In this document: positions 1-37,899 of the stretch, piece after piece
Position numbering within the stretch: position 1 is the stretch's first letter
How the letters are laid out: each line of letters starts with the position of its first letter
Assembly: GCF_019703515.2 (NCBI RefSeq)
Contig: NC_059348.1
Span: 25,946,656 to 26,010,655, forward strand
Source: Myxocyprinus asiaticus
Lineage: Eukaryota > Chordata > Actinopteri > Cypriniformes > Catostomidae
Direction of reading: 5' to 3'
DNA length: 64,000 nucleotides
Position numbers and translations under genes: made by a program
The notes under the pieces: model-generated
Seen by the model: the letters and a program-made list of their open reading frames with translations, nothing else
What the model was told of the DNA's origin: nothing
Database searches by the model: none

Positions 1-95
1 GAAGCTTCTGTCACCTTAACAAATTCCTTGTGTGTGTAAGCATACTTGAGCAATAAAGCTCATTCTGATTCTGATTTTGGTTCTGATGTCTTATA
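1..95 (+). repeat. 3' tail of a Rex1/Babar-like LINE
   Basis: The first bases resemble the conserved 3' end of fish Rex1/Babar non-LTR retrotransposons: a short stem, an AATAAA-like motif (caataaagctc) and then a tandem GATTCT-type tail. Only the tail lies in the window; any coding part would be to the left. The family name rests on recollection of the tail motif. Confidence 0.5.
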
Positions 96-438
96 TGTCC
101 AGAACAAAATATGCAGTCCAGCAGGAAAAGCTTGCTAAACTAACCATCAAAAAATTATGTTATTGACTATTGATATATATCATTGCCAAGGGGGTGGTGC
201 TTAAATTGAAAATTAGAATGAATATCTATGGATGAGCACATCTGTGTGGGCTAAGATGTGTTAGAGCTCTGCCTACATTTCAGATCTGCATATTGTGATG
301 GAAGACAATAGTGGAAAAACATTTTTTACTAGTTCTTGCTGCCATCTAGTGGAATGAAATAAACATTTTGCATGGAGATAGAGTGAGCAGAACATCCTGG
401 TTACTTGCATAACCTCTGTTCCCTGATGGAGGGAACGA
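96..438. other. Unannotated intronic/flanking sequence
   Basis: AT-rich sequence without an ORF or splice-bounded exon that I can support. The last 50 bases (about 389-438) are complementary to 647-697 and therefore belong to the left margin of the DIRS element that follows. Confidence 0.5.
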
Positions 439-597
439 GACGTTGTGTCAATGTAGTGAAACTAGGGGTTACTCTTGGGAGCCCGAAAAAGGCCAATGAA
501 AATTGGCGAGTGGTATTTGCATACCACTCCCCCGAACATACAGGGATAAAAGGAGCTGGTATACAACCACTCATTCAGGTTTTGTGCTGAGGAGCCG
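439..597 (+). repeat. DIRS left inverted terminal repeat
   Basis: It pairs with 6165-6334 in inverted orientation. The shared part includes the segment ggtatttgcataccactccc and a TATA-like gggataaaagg. The arms differ by a small insertion (about 15 bases, in the right arm near 6265-6280) and scattered substitutions, which indicates an old copy. Confidence 0.85.
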
Positions 598-640
598 AGA
601 CAAGATCCCGGCCATTTCAGCGGGTAGTCCAGTGCAGGAG

Positions 641-760
641 GGACACAACATCTCGTTCCCTCCATCAGGGAACAGAGGTTACGCAAGTAACCAGGATGTT
701 CCCTATCTGTCACTCACTCAACGTTGTGTCAATGTAGTGACACTAGGGGTCCCTATATGA
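641..760. repeat. DIRS internal complementary region
   Basis: Bases 647-697 are the reverse complement of the left outer margin (about 389-440). They run directly into 690-752, which repeats the reverse complement of the right end (about 6300-6355). One short tract thus carries both element ends joined. This is the internal complementary region thought to template circular-intermediate formation in DIRS1-type elements. It lies beside the left (3') repeat, as in DIRS1. Confidence 0.75.
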
Positions 761-1488
761 AATGCCACAACTGGCTGAACTGTGTTATGTGAACTGGCGG
801 TGTGTGACGGGCAGACCACAGTGTGCCTCATAGCCAGCGTACCAGGCCGACATGTAACCTCCCCCAACGCTGTTATGAGTGTCGAACGGCCCTTCGGGGA
901 CAAGTCGACTGCCCAAGAGATAGAGACAGGCTAGCCCAGTCATGGCCTCTTATCCTCTCTTTTTTTTCACTCCCCAAAAAAAGAGTGAAATTTGTTAACC
1001 GACTGGGGCCACCAGGTCTACGTCGGGGGGGTGTCACTCCCAAAGGGAAGACACCGCGGAGACTACACCCCGCCCAGAGAGGTGGGGAGGGTATTTTGAG
1101 TGGAAATATATCACATGGTCTTGCTGTGCTTTGTCGTAAGTATGTCATGTGGAGAAGTCCCATGGTAAGTCCTACCCTATGGGGGAGGAGTTTCTACAAA
1201 CATGGTGACTGGGGCAGAGGGGCCTCTGCCCAAGGAAGACGCAGTTTACCAACAGGGAAACAAATTAGCGGAAGATATACATTGCATGGGGTTACCTTTG
1301 GGGAACCAACAAATGCGGAGCACCTACCCCAGTACAGGGCTTAGTTAGCACATGTACTGAGCCGGCAGTGAGTTTCTCCGCAAACTCGTCTGCCACAGGG
1401 CTCTGAGGAAGTCATCCAGGGAACACAGTTTGTGAAAACTACTGGGAGTCAACAGTGCACGTCTTCAGCTCAGGGGAGGTGAAAGGCA

Positions 1489-2470
1489 TTATGCGCAAGC
1501 GATACACCCGGCCAGCTGTCCCGGACTTACCCGCTTGTGCCTGCCACTACACGGGACGAAACCGGTTCCACCCGGAGATTGTAGAACCTTGCAAAGGTGT
1601 TGGGTATTGCCCAGCCCGCTGCTCTGCAAATGTCTGTTAGAGAGGCTCCACTGGTCAAGGCCCAGGAGGCCACCACACTCCTGGCAGAATGGGCTCGTAG
1701 CCCTGCCGGGGATGGCACGTCCTGAGCATGCGATCCTCGGCTTGGAGACAGCGCTTCCTTTCTGCTGTCCACCAAAGCAGACAAAGAGCTGCTCAGAGAC
1801 TCTAAAGCACTGCGTGTGATCCAAATAGATGCGTAAAGTGCGCACCGGACACAGCAACATCAGGGCTGGGTCTGCCTCCTCCTGGGACAGCGCTTGCAGG
1901 TTCACCACCTGATCCCTAAAAAGGGTTGTGGGAACCTTGGGCACATAGCCCGGTTGGGGTCTCAGAATCACGTGAGAGTAGCCCGGACTGAACTCCAGGC
2001 ACGTTTTGCTGACAGAGAACACTTGCAGGTCTCCTACCCTCTTGATGGAAGTGAGCGCAGTCAGGAGGGTAGTCTTCAAAGAGAGTGCCTTAAGCTCAGC
2101 TGACTGCAGGGGCTCAAAGGGGGCTCCCTGTAGACCCTGAAATACTACAGAGAGGTCCCATGAGTGAATGAGGCACGGTCTGAAGGGTGCCTCTCAGGAA
2201 CCTGAAGATCAGGTTGTGCTTCCCTAAGGACTTACTGTCCACTGTGTCGTGGTGTGCCGCTATAGCGGCTACATATACCTTCAAGGTGGAAGGGGACAGC
2301 TGCCCTTCCAACCTCTCCTGCAGGAAGGAAAGCACCGATCCGACTGCGCATCTCTGGGGGTCTTCGCATCGGGCAGAACACCACTTAGCGAACAGACGCC
2401 ACTTCAAGGCATACAGGCGTCTCGTAGAGGGGGCCCTAGACTGAGTGATCATGTCTACCACCGTGGGTGG
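1489..2470 (-). pseudogene. Tyrosine recombinase of the DIRS element, broken
   Basis: The N-terminal (SAM-like, core-binding) part is seen at the end of the ORF at 2114-3205, as APSTRRLYALKWRLFAKWC. The catalytic part follows in other frames. A helix with the first catalytic Arg (LLTALTSIKRVGDLQ) lies at about 2079-2020, and an HSAR box followed by FARFYNL lies in a different frame at about 1690-1570. These correspond to the conserved R...HxxR...Y residues of tyrosine recombinases. At least one frameshift separates the Arg and His/Tyr segments, so the enzyme is not produced from this copy. Confidence 0.75.
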
Positions 2471-3205
2471 TAGGCCACTTAAGTCTTCCACGTCCCATCC
2501 ATGGGCCAGACATGGAGATTCCAGAGGTCTGGTCACGGGTGCCAGATGGTGCCCTGCCCCTGAGAAAGAAGGTCCTTCCTCAGGAAAATTCGCCGGGGGG
2601 GCTGTCGCGAGAAGCGTGAGGTCCGAGAACCACATCTGGGTGGGCCAGTAGGGTGCTACCAGGACGACCTGCTCCTCGTCCTCCCTGACCTTGCACAGGG
2701 TCTGTGCAAGTAGGCTCACTTTGGGAAATGCATATTTGCGTAGTCCAGGGGGCCAGCTGTGTGCCAGCGCGTCTATATCGAGAGGTGCCTCGGTCAGGGC
2801 GTACCAGAGCGGGCAGTGGGAGGATTCTTGGGAAGCGAACAGGTCTACCTGTGCCTGCCCGAATCGACTCCAAATCAGCTGGACCACCTGAGGGTGGAGT
2901 CTCCACTCTCCCCTGAGGGTAACCTGCCGTGACAGTGCATCCGCTGCAGTGTTGAGGTTGCCCGGGATGTGAGTGGCTTGCAGCGACTTGAGGTGCTGCT
3001 GACTCCATCGGAGGAGACGGCGGGCGAGTTGTGACATACAACGGGAGCATAAACCACCTTGAAGGTTGATGTATGCCACCGTTGCCGTGTTGTCTGTCCG
3101 AACTAACACATGCTTGCCCTGGATCAACGGCCGAAACCTCCACAGGGCAAGCAGAATTGCCAACAACTCAAGGCTGTTGATGTGCCAACGCAGCCGCGGG
3201 CCCAT
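2114..3205 (-). pseudogene. RNase H and start of recombinase, DIRS element
   Basis: This 363-codon open segment starts with an RNase H region. WHINSLELLAILLALWRF carries the catalytic Glu, and VRTDNTATVAYIN carries the Asp. The more N-terminal Asp motif (TIDASKMGWGA) is encoded just upstream, about 3215-3290, before an in-frame stop near 3206. The segment runs on through a linker into the recombinase N-terminal domain. A reverse transcriptase-linked RNase H followed by a tyrosine recombinase is the DIRS order. The stop and a frameshift near 3.3 kb detach it from the reverse transcriptase. Confidence 0.75.
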
Positions 3206-4664
3206 TCAGGAGCCGGCGACTGTGTGCCTGTTGCATACAGCGCCCCAGCCCATTTTGGAGGCATCTATCGTAACCACGACGCACCTGGAGACCTGCTCTA
3301 GGGGAACTCCTGCCCGTAGAAATGTGAGGTCGGTCCAAGGGCTGAAGAGGCGGTGAAAGACCGGCGTGATGGCTATGCGATGTGTCCCGTGGCGCCATAC
3401 CCATCTTGGGACTCAGTGCTCCAATATGCACCACCAGCGGTCTCATATGCATCAACCCGAGCGGAGTGGCCACCGCTGAGGTTGCCATATGCCCCAGGAG
3501 CCTCTGAAACAGTTTCAGTGGAATTGCTGTCTTCTGTCTGAACGCCTTCAAACTGGTCAGCACCGACTGTGCGCGCTCGTTCGTGAGGCGCGCCGTCATC
3601 GAGACCAACTCCAAGCCGAGAAAAGAGATGCTCTGAACCGGGAGAAGCTTGCGCTTTCCCCAGTTGACCCGAAGCCCTAGTCGGCTGAGGTGCGAGAGCA
3701 CCAGGTCCCTGTGTGCACATAACACATCCCAAGAGTGAGCTAGGATTAGCCAATCATCGAGATAGTTGAGGATGCGAATGCCCACTTCCCTTAACGGGGC
3801 AAGGGCTGCCTCTGTGACCTTCGTGAAGACGCGAGGGGACAAGGACAGGCCGAAAGGGAGGACCTTGTACTGATACACCCGACCCTCGAATGCAAACCAC
3901 AGGAAGGGTCTGTGTCGAGGTAGAATCGAGACGTGGAAGTACGCGTCCATCAGGTCTACCGCCGCGAACCAATCTTGAAGCCGGACACTCGCTAGAATGC
4001 ATTTTTGTGTCAGCATCTTGAATGGGAGTCTGTGTAAAGCCCGGTTCAGTACTCGCAGGTCCAAAATTGGCCGCAACCCACCACCTTTCTTCGGTACAAT
4101 GCAGTAGGGGCTGTAAAACCCCTTCTTCATCTCGGCCGGAGGGACAGGCTCTATCGCACCCTTCCGTAGGAGGGTAGCGATTTCCACGCTCAAGGTAGTG
4201 GCGTGGATGCCGCTGAACCTGGGCGGACACCTGGCGAACTGAACCACATAGCCGAGTCGGACGGTCCGGACCAGCCATCGCGACGGGTTGGAAAGCGCAA
4301 GCCACGCGTCCAAGCTCCAGGCGAGGGGGACTAAGGGGACAATCTCGTCGGATGTACCGGTGAGTGGGGCCTTGTGGTGGGGCGGAGCCTGAGGTGCCAC
4401 GTCGTGTTGTGGCTGTGCTGAGTTCAGGGACATTGAAGCACTTACCTGGCTCCTTGTGACCACCCCCGGAACAGCCTGGGATGGGGGAGGAAGAGGCCTG
4501 CCCTCATGACCCGGGAGACCATCACATCGGGGGCAGATTTGTGCCACAGCTGGGCACGCAGGGGCAGGGAGACCACCGCTGGAGGGCCAAACCTGCCAAA
4601 ATGGAATGGTGGACAGCGGTCGTGATGACGGCCGTGCGCACCGGGTATGTGACCCAGGGAACAA
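3168..4664 (-). pseudogene. Reverse transcriptase of the DIRS element
   Basis: The long open frame has clear reverse transcriptase blocks: VDLMDAYFHVSI, LPFGLSLSPRVFTK and the catalytic box NYLDDWLILA at about 3771-3740. The polymerase Asp pair is intact. The last ~70 codons (below about 3330) read out of frame through the RNase H start, which marks a frameshift. The upstream part is proline-rich without a recognisable domain. The fold assignment is secure; membership of the DIRS group comes from the neighbouring recombinase and the inverted ends. Confidence 0.82.
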
Positions 4665-4866
4665 GGAAACTGCTCTTTTGCTGAACTCTTGGGTACCGCA
4701 GCCACTTGGGCATGCGGCGAAATTAAATGAAAAGGTAACAAAAGATTCTCCTCCTGGCCCTCCACCGGGGGATGGAGTGGTTTGCTTACCAGCTCCAGAG
4801 CAGCGGGTTTCCTTGTCCCTGGTTTGCCCATCTCAGGGGCGCTTCGAAGCTTTACTTGGGAGAGCT

Positions 4867-5949
4867 TTACCCGAGAGACCGCGCCGTGACCTTTGCCGCC
4901 CAGAGAGCGAGGTCGGTCGCCGAGCGCAGCTCCTGCATCAATCCCGGGGCGGAACTACCCTCGTGCAGTTCCTTTATCGCCTTGGCTTGGTGGACTTGCA
5001 GGAGAGCCATGGCGTGCAGGGCGGAGGCGGCTTGTCCAGTGGCACCGTAGGCCTTGGCCGTCAGGGATGACGTAAACCTACAGGCCTTGGAGCTTTGGGC
5101 GCCCACGCCAGGTGGCTGCGCTCTGTGGTCATAGGTGCACCGCGAGCGCCTTATCCACCGGAGGGATCGCCAAATAGCCCTTGGCCGCCCCACCATCGAG
5201 GGTAGTGAGGAGCTGAAAGATCGGGACCAGGCAGTAAAAGGTGCCTCCCACGACCTTGTCAGCTCCTCGTGCACTTCCGGGAAGAAAGGAACTGGGGCGG
5301 GCAGTGGCTGTGAGCGGCACCGCAAGCCCAGGAACCAATCATCGAGCCGCGAGGGTTCAGGGGAGAGTGGAGGGTTCCACTCTAGCCCGACGCTCACGGC
5401 TGCCCGGGAAAGCATGTCCGTCATCTCCGCGTCAGCCTGTGACTGGGCGACCATACCTGAGGGGGGGAGCCCAGCTGAGGCTTCCGCGTCTGACTGGACG
5501 AGTCCGCTCTCCGATGCTGCACTCAAGAGCTCATCACCTTCGTGGGCTCCGAACAAGAGGTCGAACTCGCCGTGAGACAAGCAGGCGGACTCATCCGGAA
5601 GCCCTGATCGGGGCAGACGAGCGTGCTGGGGAATGGGAGGTCCGTGGGGTGATACCCGGCGGAGGTGGTCCCATTGGGGTCCCCAAATCACCCCCAGTGC
5701 TAGCCGCGCTGGCTCATACCCATAGGTAGAAGGACCGGGGCGTGGAGCCGCTGGGGTGGCTTGCTTTCTTAAGAAGGCAAGCCGCGACCGCATCGTTGCC
5801 ATGGACATGTTCTCGCAATGAGTACATGACCCATCCACGAACGCTGTCTCCGTGTGGGCAGCGCCCAGGCACGAAAGACAGCGATCGTGACCGTCAGAAG
5901 GCGAGAGATAATGACCGCAACCAGGAATGACACACAAACGGAAGGGCAT
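4867..5949 (-). CDS. Gag-like ORF of the DIRS element
   Basis: An open frame of about 360 codons if the Met at 5949 is used (peptide starting MPFRLCVIPGCGHYLSP). The frame is open further upstream into the terminal repeat, but that part is non-coding in type. It has a Cys/His-rich start (C..GCGH...C.SCLG...H...C..C) that resembles a zinc-binding gag module. A Pro/Ser-rich middle follows, and then a C-terminal region with helical character. It is the first ORF of the element, upstream of the reverse transcriptase, which is the gag position. The role in nucleoprotein formation is inferred from position. No disabling stop is seen in this part. Confidence 0.6.
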   Translation of the reverse strand: MPFRLCVIPGCGHYLSPSDGHDRCLSCLGAAHTETAFVDGSCTHCENMSMATMRSRLAFLRKQATPAAPRPGPSTYGYEPARLALGVIWGPQWDHLRRVSPHGPPIPQHARLPRSGLPDESACLSHGEFDLLFGAHEGDELLSAASESGLVQSDAEASAGLPPSGMVAQSQADAEMTDMLSRAAVSVGLEWNPPLSPEPSRLDDWFLGLRCRSQPLPAPVPFFPEVHEELTRSWEAPFTAWSRSFSSSLPSMVGRPRAIWRSLRWIRRSRCTYDHRAQPPGVGAQSSKACRFTSSLTAKAYGATGQAASALHAMALLQVHQAKAIKELHEGSSAPGLMQELRSATDLALWAAKVTARSLG

Positions 5950-6164
5950 CTTTAAAAAGATGTTTCGTGTGTGCCGCTCTTTTAGAGAAATATATTCTTT
6001 TTTAGAATATACACTTTTATTTCTGCCGAAGCACCCAGGGGCGTTCTCTGCAGCGCACCAATGCAGAGGGGGGAGAAGCTGCTGAAATGCACCATCAGAT
6101 CCAGCAGAGGTGAATGAACAGCCAAGGGAATTCAGTTCAGTGAGCATCGACCGTTTGGCTCTGA

Positions 6165-6334
6165 AGAGAAAATCTGAATGAGTGGTTGCATACCAGCTCC
6201 TTTTATACCCGTATGTTCGGGGGAGTGGTATGCAAATACCACTTGCCAATTTTCATTGGCCATTTTTCAAAGACCAGAGGTGTTTCGGGCTCCCAAGAGT
6301 GACCCCTAGTGTCACTACATCGACACAACGTCAA
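6165..6334 (-). repeat. DIRS right inverted terminal repeat
   Basis: Inverted partner of 439-597. It holds the element's own promoter side: on the minus strand a TATA-like gtataaaagg lies about 230 bases before the gag start. A further ~22 bases outside it (to about 6357) match the internal complementary region. Confidence 0.82.
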
Positions 6335-6572
6335 GTGAGTGACAGATAGGGAACCAGAATTACATGCATACAAATTTAGAAAAAAAAAAAAACTTTGTTC
6401 ATCATAAGATTATAAACATGTACAATATTATTTATGAATAATTGTAGTCTTTTTTATTATTATTATTTAGGGGGTTTTCTGAAAAATGAGACTAATTGAT
6501 TTTTTGGACTTGAAGGAATTGTTGCGCTCAAACTAATCAAAATAATTTGGCTTCAGGTGTGTAGAGCCAAAA

Positions 6573-6829
6573 AGAGTGAGTCAAAAATCAAAGTTGCTAA
6601 CCGCACACTGAATTGCAAAACAGACTAAAAATGGTCTAGCAAAAAGATATAACTTTATTAAATTTGCATCCTAAAAAAAATTTGCAAAGTGAGTTGGTCT
6701 GGCTTTTAACTCACTTTGCAAATTTTTTTTTTGGATGCAAATTTAATAAAGTTATATGTTTTTGCTAGACCATTTTTAGTCTGTTTTGCAATTCAGTGTG
6801 CAGTTAGCAACTTTGATATTTGACTCACT
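6573..6829. repeat. Near-perfect palindromic MITE (hairpin)
   Basis: The left arm (about 6573-6690) and right arm (about 6708-6829) are reverse complements with few mismatches; both carry the segment pair gaattgcaaaacagac/gtctgttttgcaattc. A loop of roughly 15 bases around ggtctggctttt separates them. There is no coding capacity. This is a foldback, probably non-autonomous, DNA element in a kif1a intron. Confidence 0.85.
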
Positions 6830-6960
6830 AATTGATTTTTTGCAATTAGTCCACAGTATGTGTGAATCCAAAAATGCACCAGACTTTAAAGGCTTAAAAT
6901 GTCTTCCAAATTGCTGATAAAATGTCATGAACTAATAACTAGTACAGGAGTTGTCCTCAC

Positions 6961-33388
<26,428 letters not shown>

Positions 33389-35163
33389 CTATAGAAAGAA
33401 ACACTGGCATGCTATGTTTTGGAATTTCAAATGAATGATAAAAATAGCAGGAGTTATTTTTTTTTTTTTTTTTTTTCTTGAATGTATTTTGTAACACAAG
33501 CACAATTAAATGATCCATGGTCTGGCAATAAGGGAGAGCAGCACAGAATTGGAAGGACAGTACAGATGCAATAAGACAATGAGCAAAACCAAAACTCTTC
33601 TTTAGCAAATTTAAGCTTGAAATACCTTAAGGCCTACACTTTAGATTTAGTAGCTCAGCAATTCACTTAAAAAATTAAGAAATATCCCAATAAATCTGAT
33701 CATTTGATTGAACTGGTTAAGGCAAGGCATTGATAATCTAATTTAGTTAATGGGGCTCTCTGAGATCCAGACCATGAATCATTGGGACTTTATCACATTC
33801 TATAGATTACTGTCCAGTGGATATGGCCATGTGAACTCATAACCTCTTTGTGTGTATAGTGTGTCAAACTAGCTGGATAAGGATTGAGACTGCAGATTTA
33901 TTAAAAGAATCAAGCAGCCTGTTCAAATTAGACTTCAATACAGGCAAAATTCAGATATATTAGGCAGAAAAATCAAGGCAAGACAAATCCAAAACAGTAA
34001 TCTTAAGAAATCACTGACACAAAACCAGGCAGATGATCAATGGCCATGACCATCCCTGGTGAAAAGATTAGCTTATATCAAGATGAATGACCATGCTGGT
34101 CCAGGCTGTTTTACACTGGTTAGTGCTGGTTTAGTGCTGGTCTAACTGGTGGACCGGCATAGCCAAGATTTTCACCAGCAAAACATGCTGATTGCCCAGC
34201 AAGGTTTATCTGATGATGCTGGTTGACAATGGTCTCACTGGTAAAGCAAGTTAAGAAGCCTGGCTGGGACCCCACCCATGGTGGGGACAAACAATAAAAT
34301 CACAACATAGCCTGGTGACCAGTAGTGCTGTTTTTTTTTTTTTTTTTTTTTTCAACAGGGATGACCATGAGAATAAATGTCAAAACTGCACTGGCAAGAC
34401 TTTACAAAGAGAAAATGAAATATAATTGCTCATACAGTATACCCAAACTAGACAAACAGGATATTTCTGAGTGTTTCACTTCACTAGTTCTAGAGTTCAG
34501 TCAAGGGTTCTCTTTGGTGGTGTGGAGACCTCGGAGTTTTGTTTATTATTTTCTCTTGTGTAACCTACTTTTTAAAGAAATTAAAATAAAAAGTGAACAG
34601 ACTGTTAATTTAGTGAATTTTCATTGTGCTTGTCTGTTAGCTGGAATAAATTTCTGCTGGAGCTAGGAAGCATAGGCCTGTTGTAAATCAGTCAACGATA
34701 CTACACCTTGGTCATAACAATAAAATATTTTGAATAGCCAGTTAGATCTGCAAGATATAAGCCTATGTTTTCTAAAAATTTGATTATCAGTAAGAATAAT
34801 GTACTGTTCAGTGGAGCCCATTTTTATGTGTATACAATATATTAGGATAGTGCATCTTAGGACAGAATTCTATTTATATGTGGAACATACACACTTTATG
34901 ATATTCAAGCATGATGAAAAGAGTGATGCTATAATGTGCTTCTGTGAACATGTACCTCATAAAGCAAATTAATGCATAGATCATAGTACTCCTTTTCACA
35001 CAAAGAGTTCTGATAACAAATCTGGAACTAAAGATTACATTAGAAAAGTGAGGCAACCACAACAATGTTGTAAACCCAATCACTGTTTTTGCTGTAATAC
35101 ACAGAAAAAGAAAAAACTAAATCCATATCACGCACTGGAACAAAGAAGTATAAAGAGCATAGT

Positions 35164-35165
<2 letters not shown>
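33389..35165. other. Upstream of the kif1a coding start: repeats only
   Basis: It contains a poly(T) run (about 33456-33477), an ACCAGC-type repeat (34075-34320, with ccaggctgttttacactggt), another poly(T) run (34330-34352) and otherwise unremarkable AT-rich sequence. No exon was supported. Confidence 0.5.

Positions 35166-35166
<1 letters not shown>

Positions 35167-35239
<73 letters not shown>
35167..35239. repeat. (TA)n microsatellite
   Basis: About 36 TA units. Such runs can extrude as cruciforms and are often length-variable. Confidence 0.97.
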
Positions 35240-35242
<3 letters not shown>

Positions 35243-35340
35243 TAAATGAAAGTTATAGTTGAAATGACTCTCCTGCCACACTTAGAGTTGAATAAATAAT
35301 GTTTCATTATAATATGGGCTACTAAACTATACTGTATATA

Positions 35341-36036
35341 CAGGGTTGGGAGGGTTACTTTTGAAATGTATTCCACTACAGATTACAGAATACATGCTGT
35401 AAAATGTCATTTGTTTTCATTCTCTGAAAAACCCAAATATCTTATGCAGTGTTGTTTCAGTGATAAATCTAACTGATCTTGTTTTAAGGATTTTTAGATA
35501 TTTTTACAGGAAAACAATACAAAAATTATTATCAAGAATATGAATTTTGCCCTAATATAAAAGGTCTAGAAAAAAGGAATTATGATCTAACGTGAATTTT
35601 CTTAATAAAAAAATATGATCGTGCCTGGTGACGTGCATGTAAAATGGCTAGAAATAGCATTTTAGCTTAGCGTAAAGCTGACAATTTACACAAGGTTTAT
35701 TTCTATTTCTTCTGCTCCAAACTTACTTCAAACTTACTTCTCTGTCTGCTCGTATGAATGTAACACATCATAAGAAAGTGTTTCACAGCTGTTCAAATGC
35801 TCTTTGGATCACATCATTTATATGTATAAATGTTTTCCATCTGAAAGGACTAAATATTAAATGAAACAAATGACAATAAAATGTAAAGTAATCTCTTCAG
35901 TAATCAAAACACTTTCTGAATGTAACTGTATTCTAATTACCAATGATATAAATTGTAACTGTAGTGGAATACAGTTACTTATATTTTGTATTTTAAATAC
36001 GTAATCCTGTTACATGCATTCCGTTACTCCACAAAC
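35341..36036. mobile_element. Non-autonomous DNA transposon, inverted-repeat type
   Basis: The left end (cagggttgggagggttactt, then gaaatgtattccactacaga) and the right end (tgtagtggaatacagttact ... gcattccgttactccacaa) are inverted copies of the widespread fish element with ggttggg...ttacttttg ends. It carries no ORF and is flanked on both sides by (TA)n runs. A related truncated copy is in agxt intron 3 (about 42235-42590). Confidence 0.65.

Positions 36037-36039
<3 letters not shown>

Positions 36040-36106
<67 letters not shown>
36040..36106. repeat. (TA)n microsatellite
   Basis: About 33 TA units directly at the right end of the preceding element. Confidence 0.97.
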
Positions 36107-36109
<3 letters not shown>

Positions 36110-36559
36110 ATATACTGTATATAGCATATTAAAAATAATGTCTGGGTCAGTGACATGTCATTTCCACTCCATTCAATAGGCAGTGACGTCACATAAACAT
36201 AGTTAATATAGCATGGCTTCAATTATGGTATTAAATGGTGTTAAGAATTGTCCAAGTTCCCAGTCTGTTTACATAAGTATTTCATATGGATATGAACTTG
36301 TGTTAATGGAAGAAAATTTAAGCTACTTCAGGTGCCAAACATGATGGGGAAAACATGATTATATTGACATCTATGTAACCCAAAGCCAAAAATAATGAAA
36401 TAATGAAAGTGTAAAAATAAAATGAATGTCCATGACATGTTTATAAAATGGGATAAGGATAAATTTGGGCAACAAATTGAGTCTTGTTCGTAGACTGTTT
36501 TATAATTTCTAGCGCGGTGCAATTTTTCAAATGAAAAATCATATGTTAGTACGCATTAC

Positions 36560-37050
36560 AGCGCATTGAGCAGCAGAATGTTATTTACCACAGCCCTTAT
36601 AGCCTACTGTATTGTCTATACGGAAAATGGCTGCCCTGTCAGCCTCTACAATCATGAAGCAGCTGTGATGGACGGGCATTTGCGTCACCTTCAGCCTACC
36701 CGTCAAAACAAACGCAATCGTGGCCATTTGAACTGTCACTATATCCGCGGATGACAAGCAGCTATCCTATATAAATATACAATATATATCTAGTTAGATT
36801 TAGGACTGCCACTGCGTACTGTAGACGCTGAGATGCAGCAGTACTGGCAACCAATACGCACAAGAGAGCGCCGCGACAAACTGCTACGCAACAATCAACG
36901 AAATGGTGTACGCTGCTGCATTATAATCGACATCGCTCGCTTGTATGTACTGTAAATAACAGCATCGTTGATTACAATTGGGTGCGGTTAAGTTTTAGTC
37001 GCGTCGCTGCCAGTGTACATGGGCTGTTGAGGTAGACTGACGCGTCTGTT
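36560..37050. other. CpG-containing unique intergenic segment
   Basis: It has more CpG than its surroundings (gagagcgccgcgacaaactg, tcgacatcgctcgcttg, ttttagtcgcgtcgctgcc). No splice-bounded ORF is convincing. It could be regulatory sequence of kif1a; this is inference from composition only. Confidence 0.3.
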
Positions 37051-37639
37051 AGGCTACTATGGGAATATTTTCTCTGTATCATCCAGAGAATAGTAGGACC
37101 CAAACAGCATGCAGCACTTCATATTGCATTTGTAATATTATGGGTAAAGTGTCTCCTGGTCTACACTGAGAAACATTAGTGCAGATATGCCCTCCCTATA
37201 TTGCATTTAAAAAAGTATACGCTATATTATATTCATAGACAATAATTTGTGCTGTTGTTACCTTAATAATATATTTTGGGCTGAGTGAATATTCTGTTCT
37301 ATATAAAAGTGAATACTTCTGAATGGACAATATGGCCCACATTTCATGACATGGCCTCACCCTGTTAATGTAAACAGGTGGATATGCATCCTTCAGCACA
37401 ATAGCCATGCTTAGGACTGCAAGTACATGTGATTGAGACTGAAAAATTATACATTAAATGTCCATATAGCCGATATTTATAATACATAAATGTCACAACA
37501 TAAGACTATTATTACAGTACACAAAGATGTCTCATGTCATCCTTTTTATGACAGTTTTTCTTTTAAAGTAATTACTCTAAGGTTTTTGTCGATTTTTGCT
37601 CACTGTTTTGTATTTCAAAAGCCTTGGTGCAGCTTGCCG

Positions 37640-37685
37640 GACTAGACAACAGCGGGATAGTGGACTAGACAACAGCGGGATAGTG
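37640..37685 (+). repeat. Perfect 23-bp tandem duplication
   Basis: Two adjacent identical copies of the 23-base unit that starts gactagacaacagcggga. It lies in unique intergenic sequence. Confidence 0.9.
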
Positions 37686-37899
37686 CACCACCCTCCCTGT
37701 TCTCACAACAGACATGAAATCCCCTGTTATAAAAACATAAATCAAATGAGCAGAAATCAAGCCCTCACCTATCTGATTCCTGATAACAATATCCTTTTGA
37801 GGTTGTGGACAGCAGTGGGTTATTCCATCAAGCCTGCTTCTTTTATCCGCCGTCCTCTGTTATTTGTTTTTGCTGTAGGCTCTCAGCCTCTCCCTAGTT

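Larger units (their letters stand above)
439..6334 (-). mobile_element. DIRS-type tyrosine-recombinase retrotransposon, decayed
   Basis: An element of about 5.9 kb read on the minus strand. Its ends are an inverted repeat: 439-597 matches the reverse complement of 6165-6334, and both share the reverse-complement pair gacgttgtgtcratgtagtg. Between them lie, in minus-strand order, a gag-like ORF, a reverse transcriptase, an RNase H and a tyrosine recombinase, with no integrase or protease. Inverted termini, an internal complementary region near the 3' end and a tyrosine recombinase together define the DIRS group. Frameshifts and stops break the polyprotein, so this copy cannot act on its own. 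It sits left of the last kif1a exon seen in the window and so probably within a kif1a intron. No target-site duplication is expected for this group. Confidence 0.88.

Noticed and set aside
823..1344. 173-codon plus-strand ORF
   Set aside because: It lies antisense in the non-coding 3' part of the DIRS element and has no recognisable domain.
3489..5575. Several plus-strand ORFs of 60-150 codons
   Set aside because: They are shadows of the minus-strand reverse transcriptase and gag frames of the DIRS element.
35048..36222. ORFs rich in Ile-Tyr repeats
   Set aside because: They are translations of (TA)n microsatellites.
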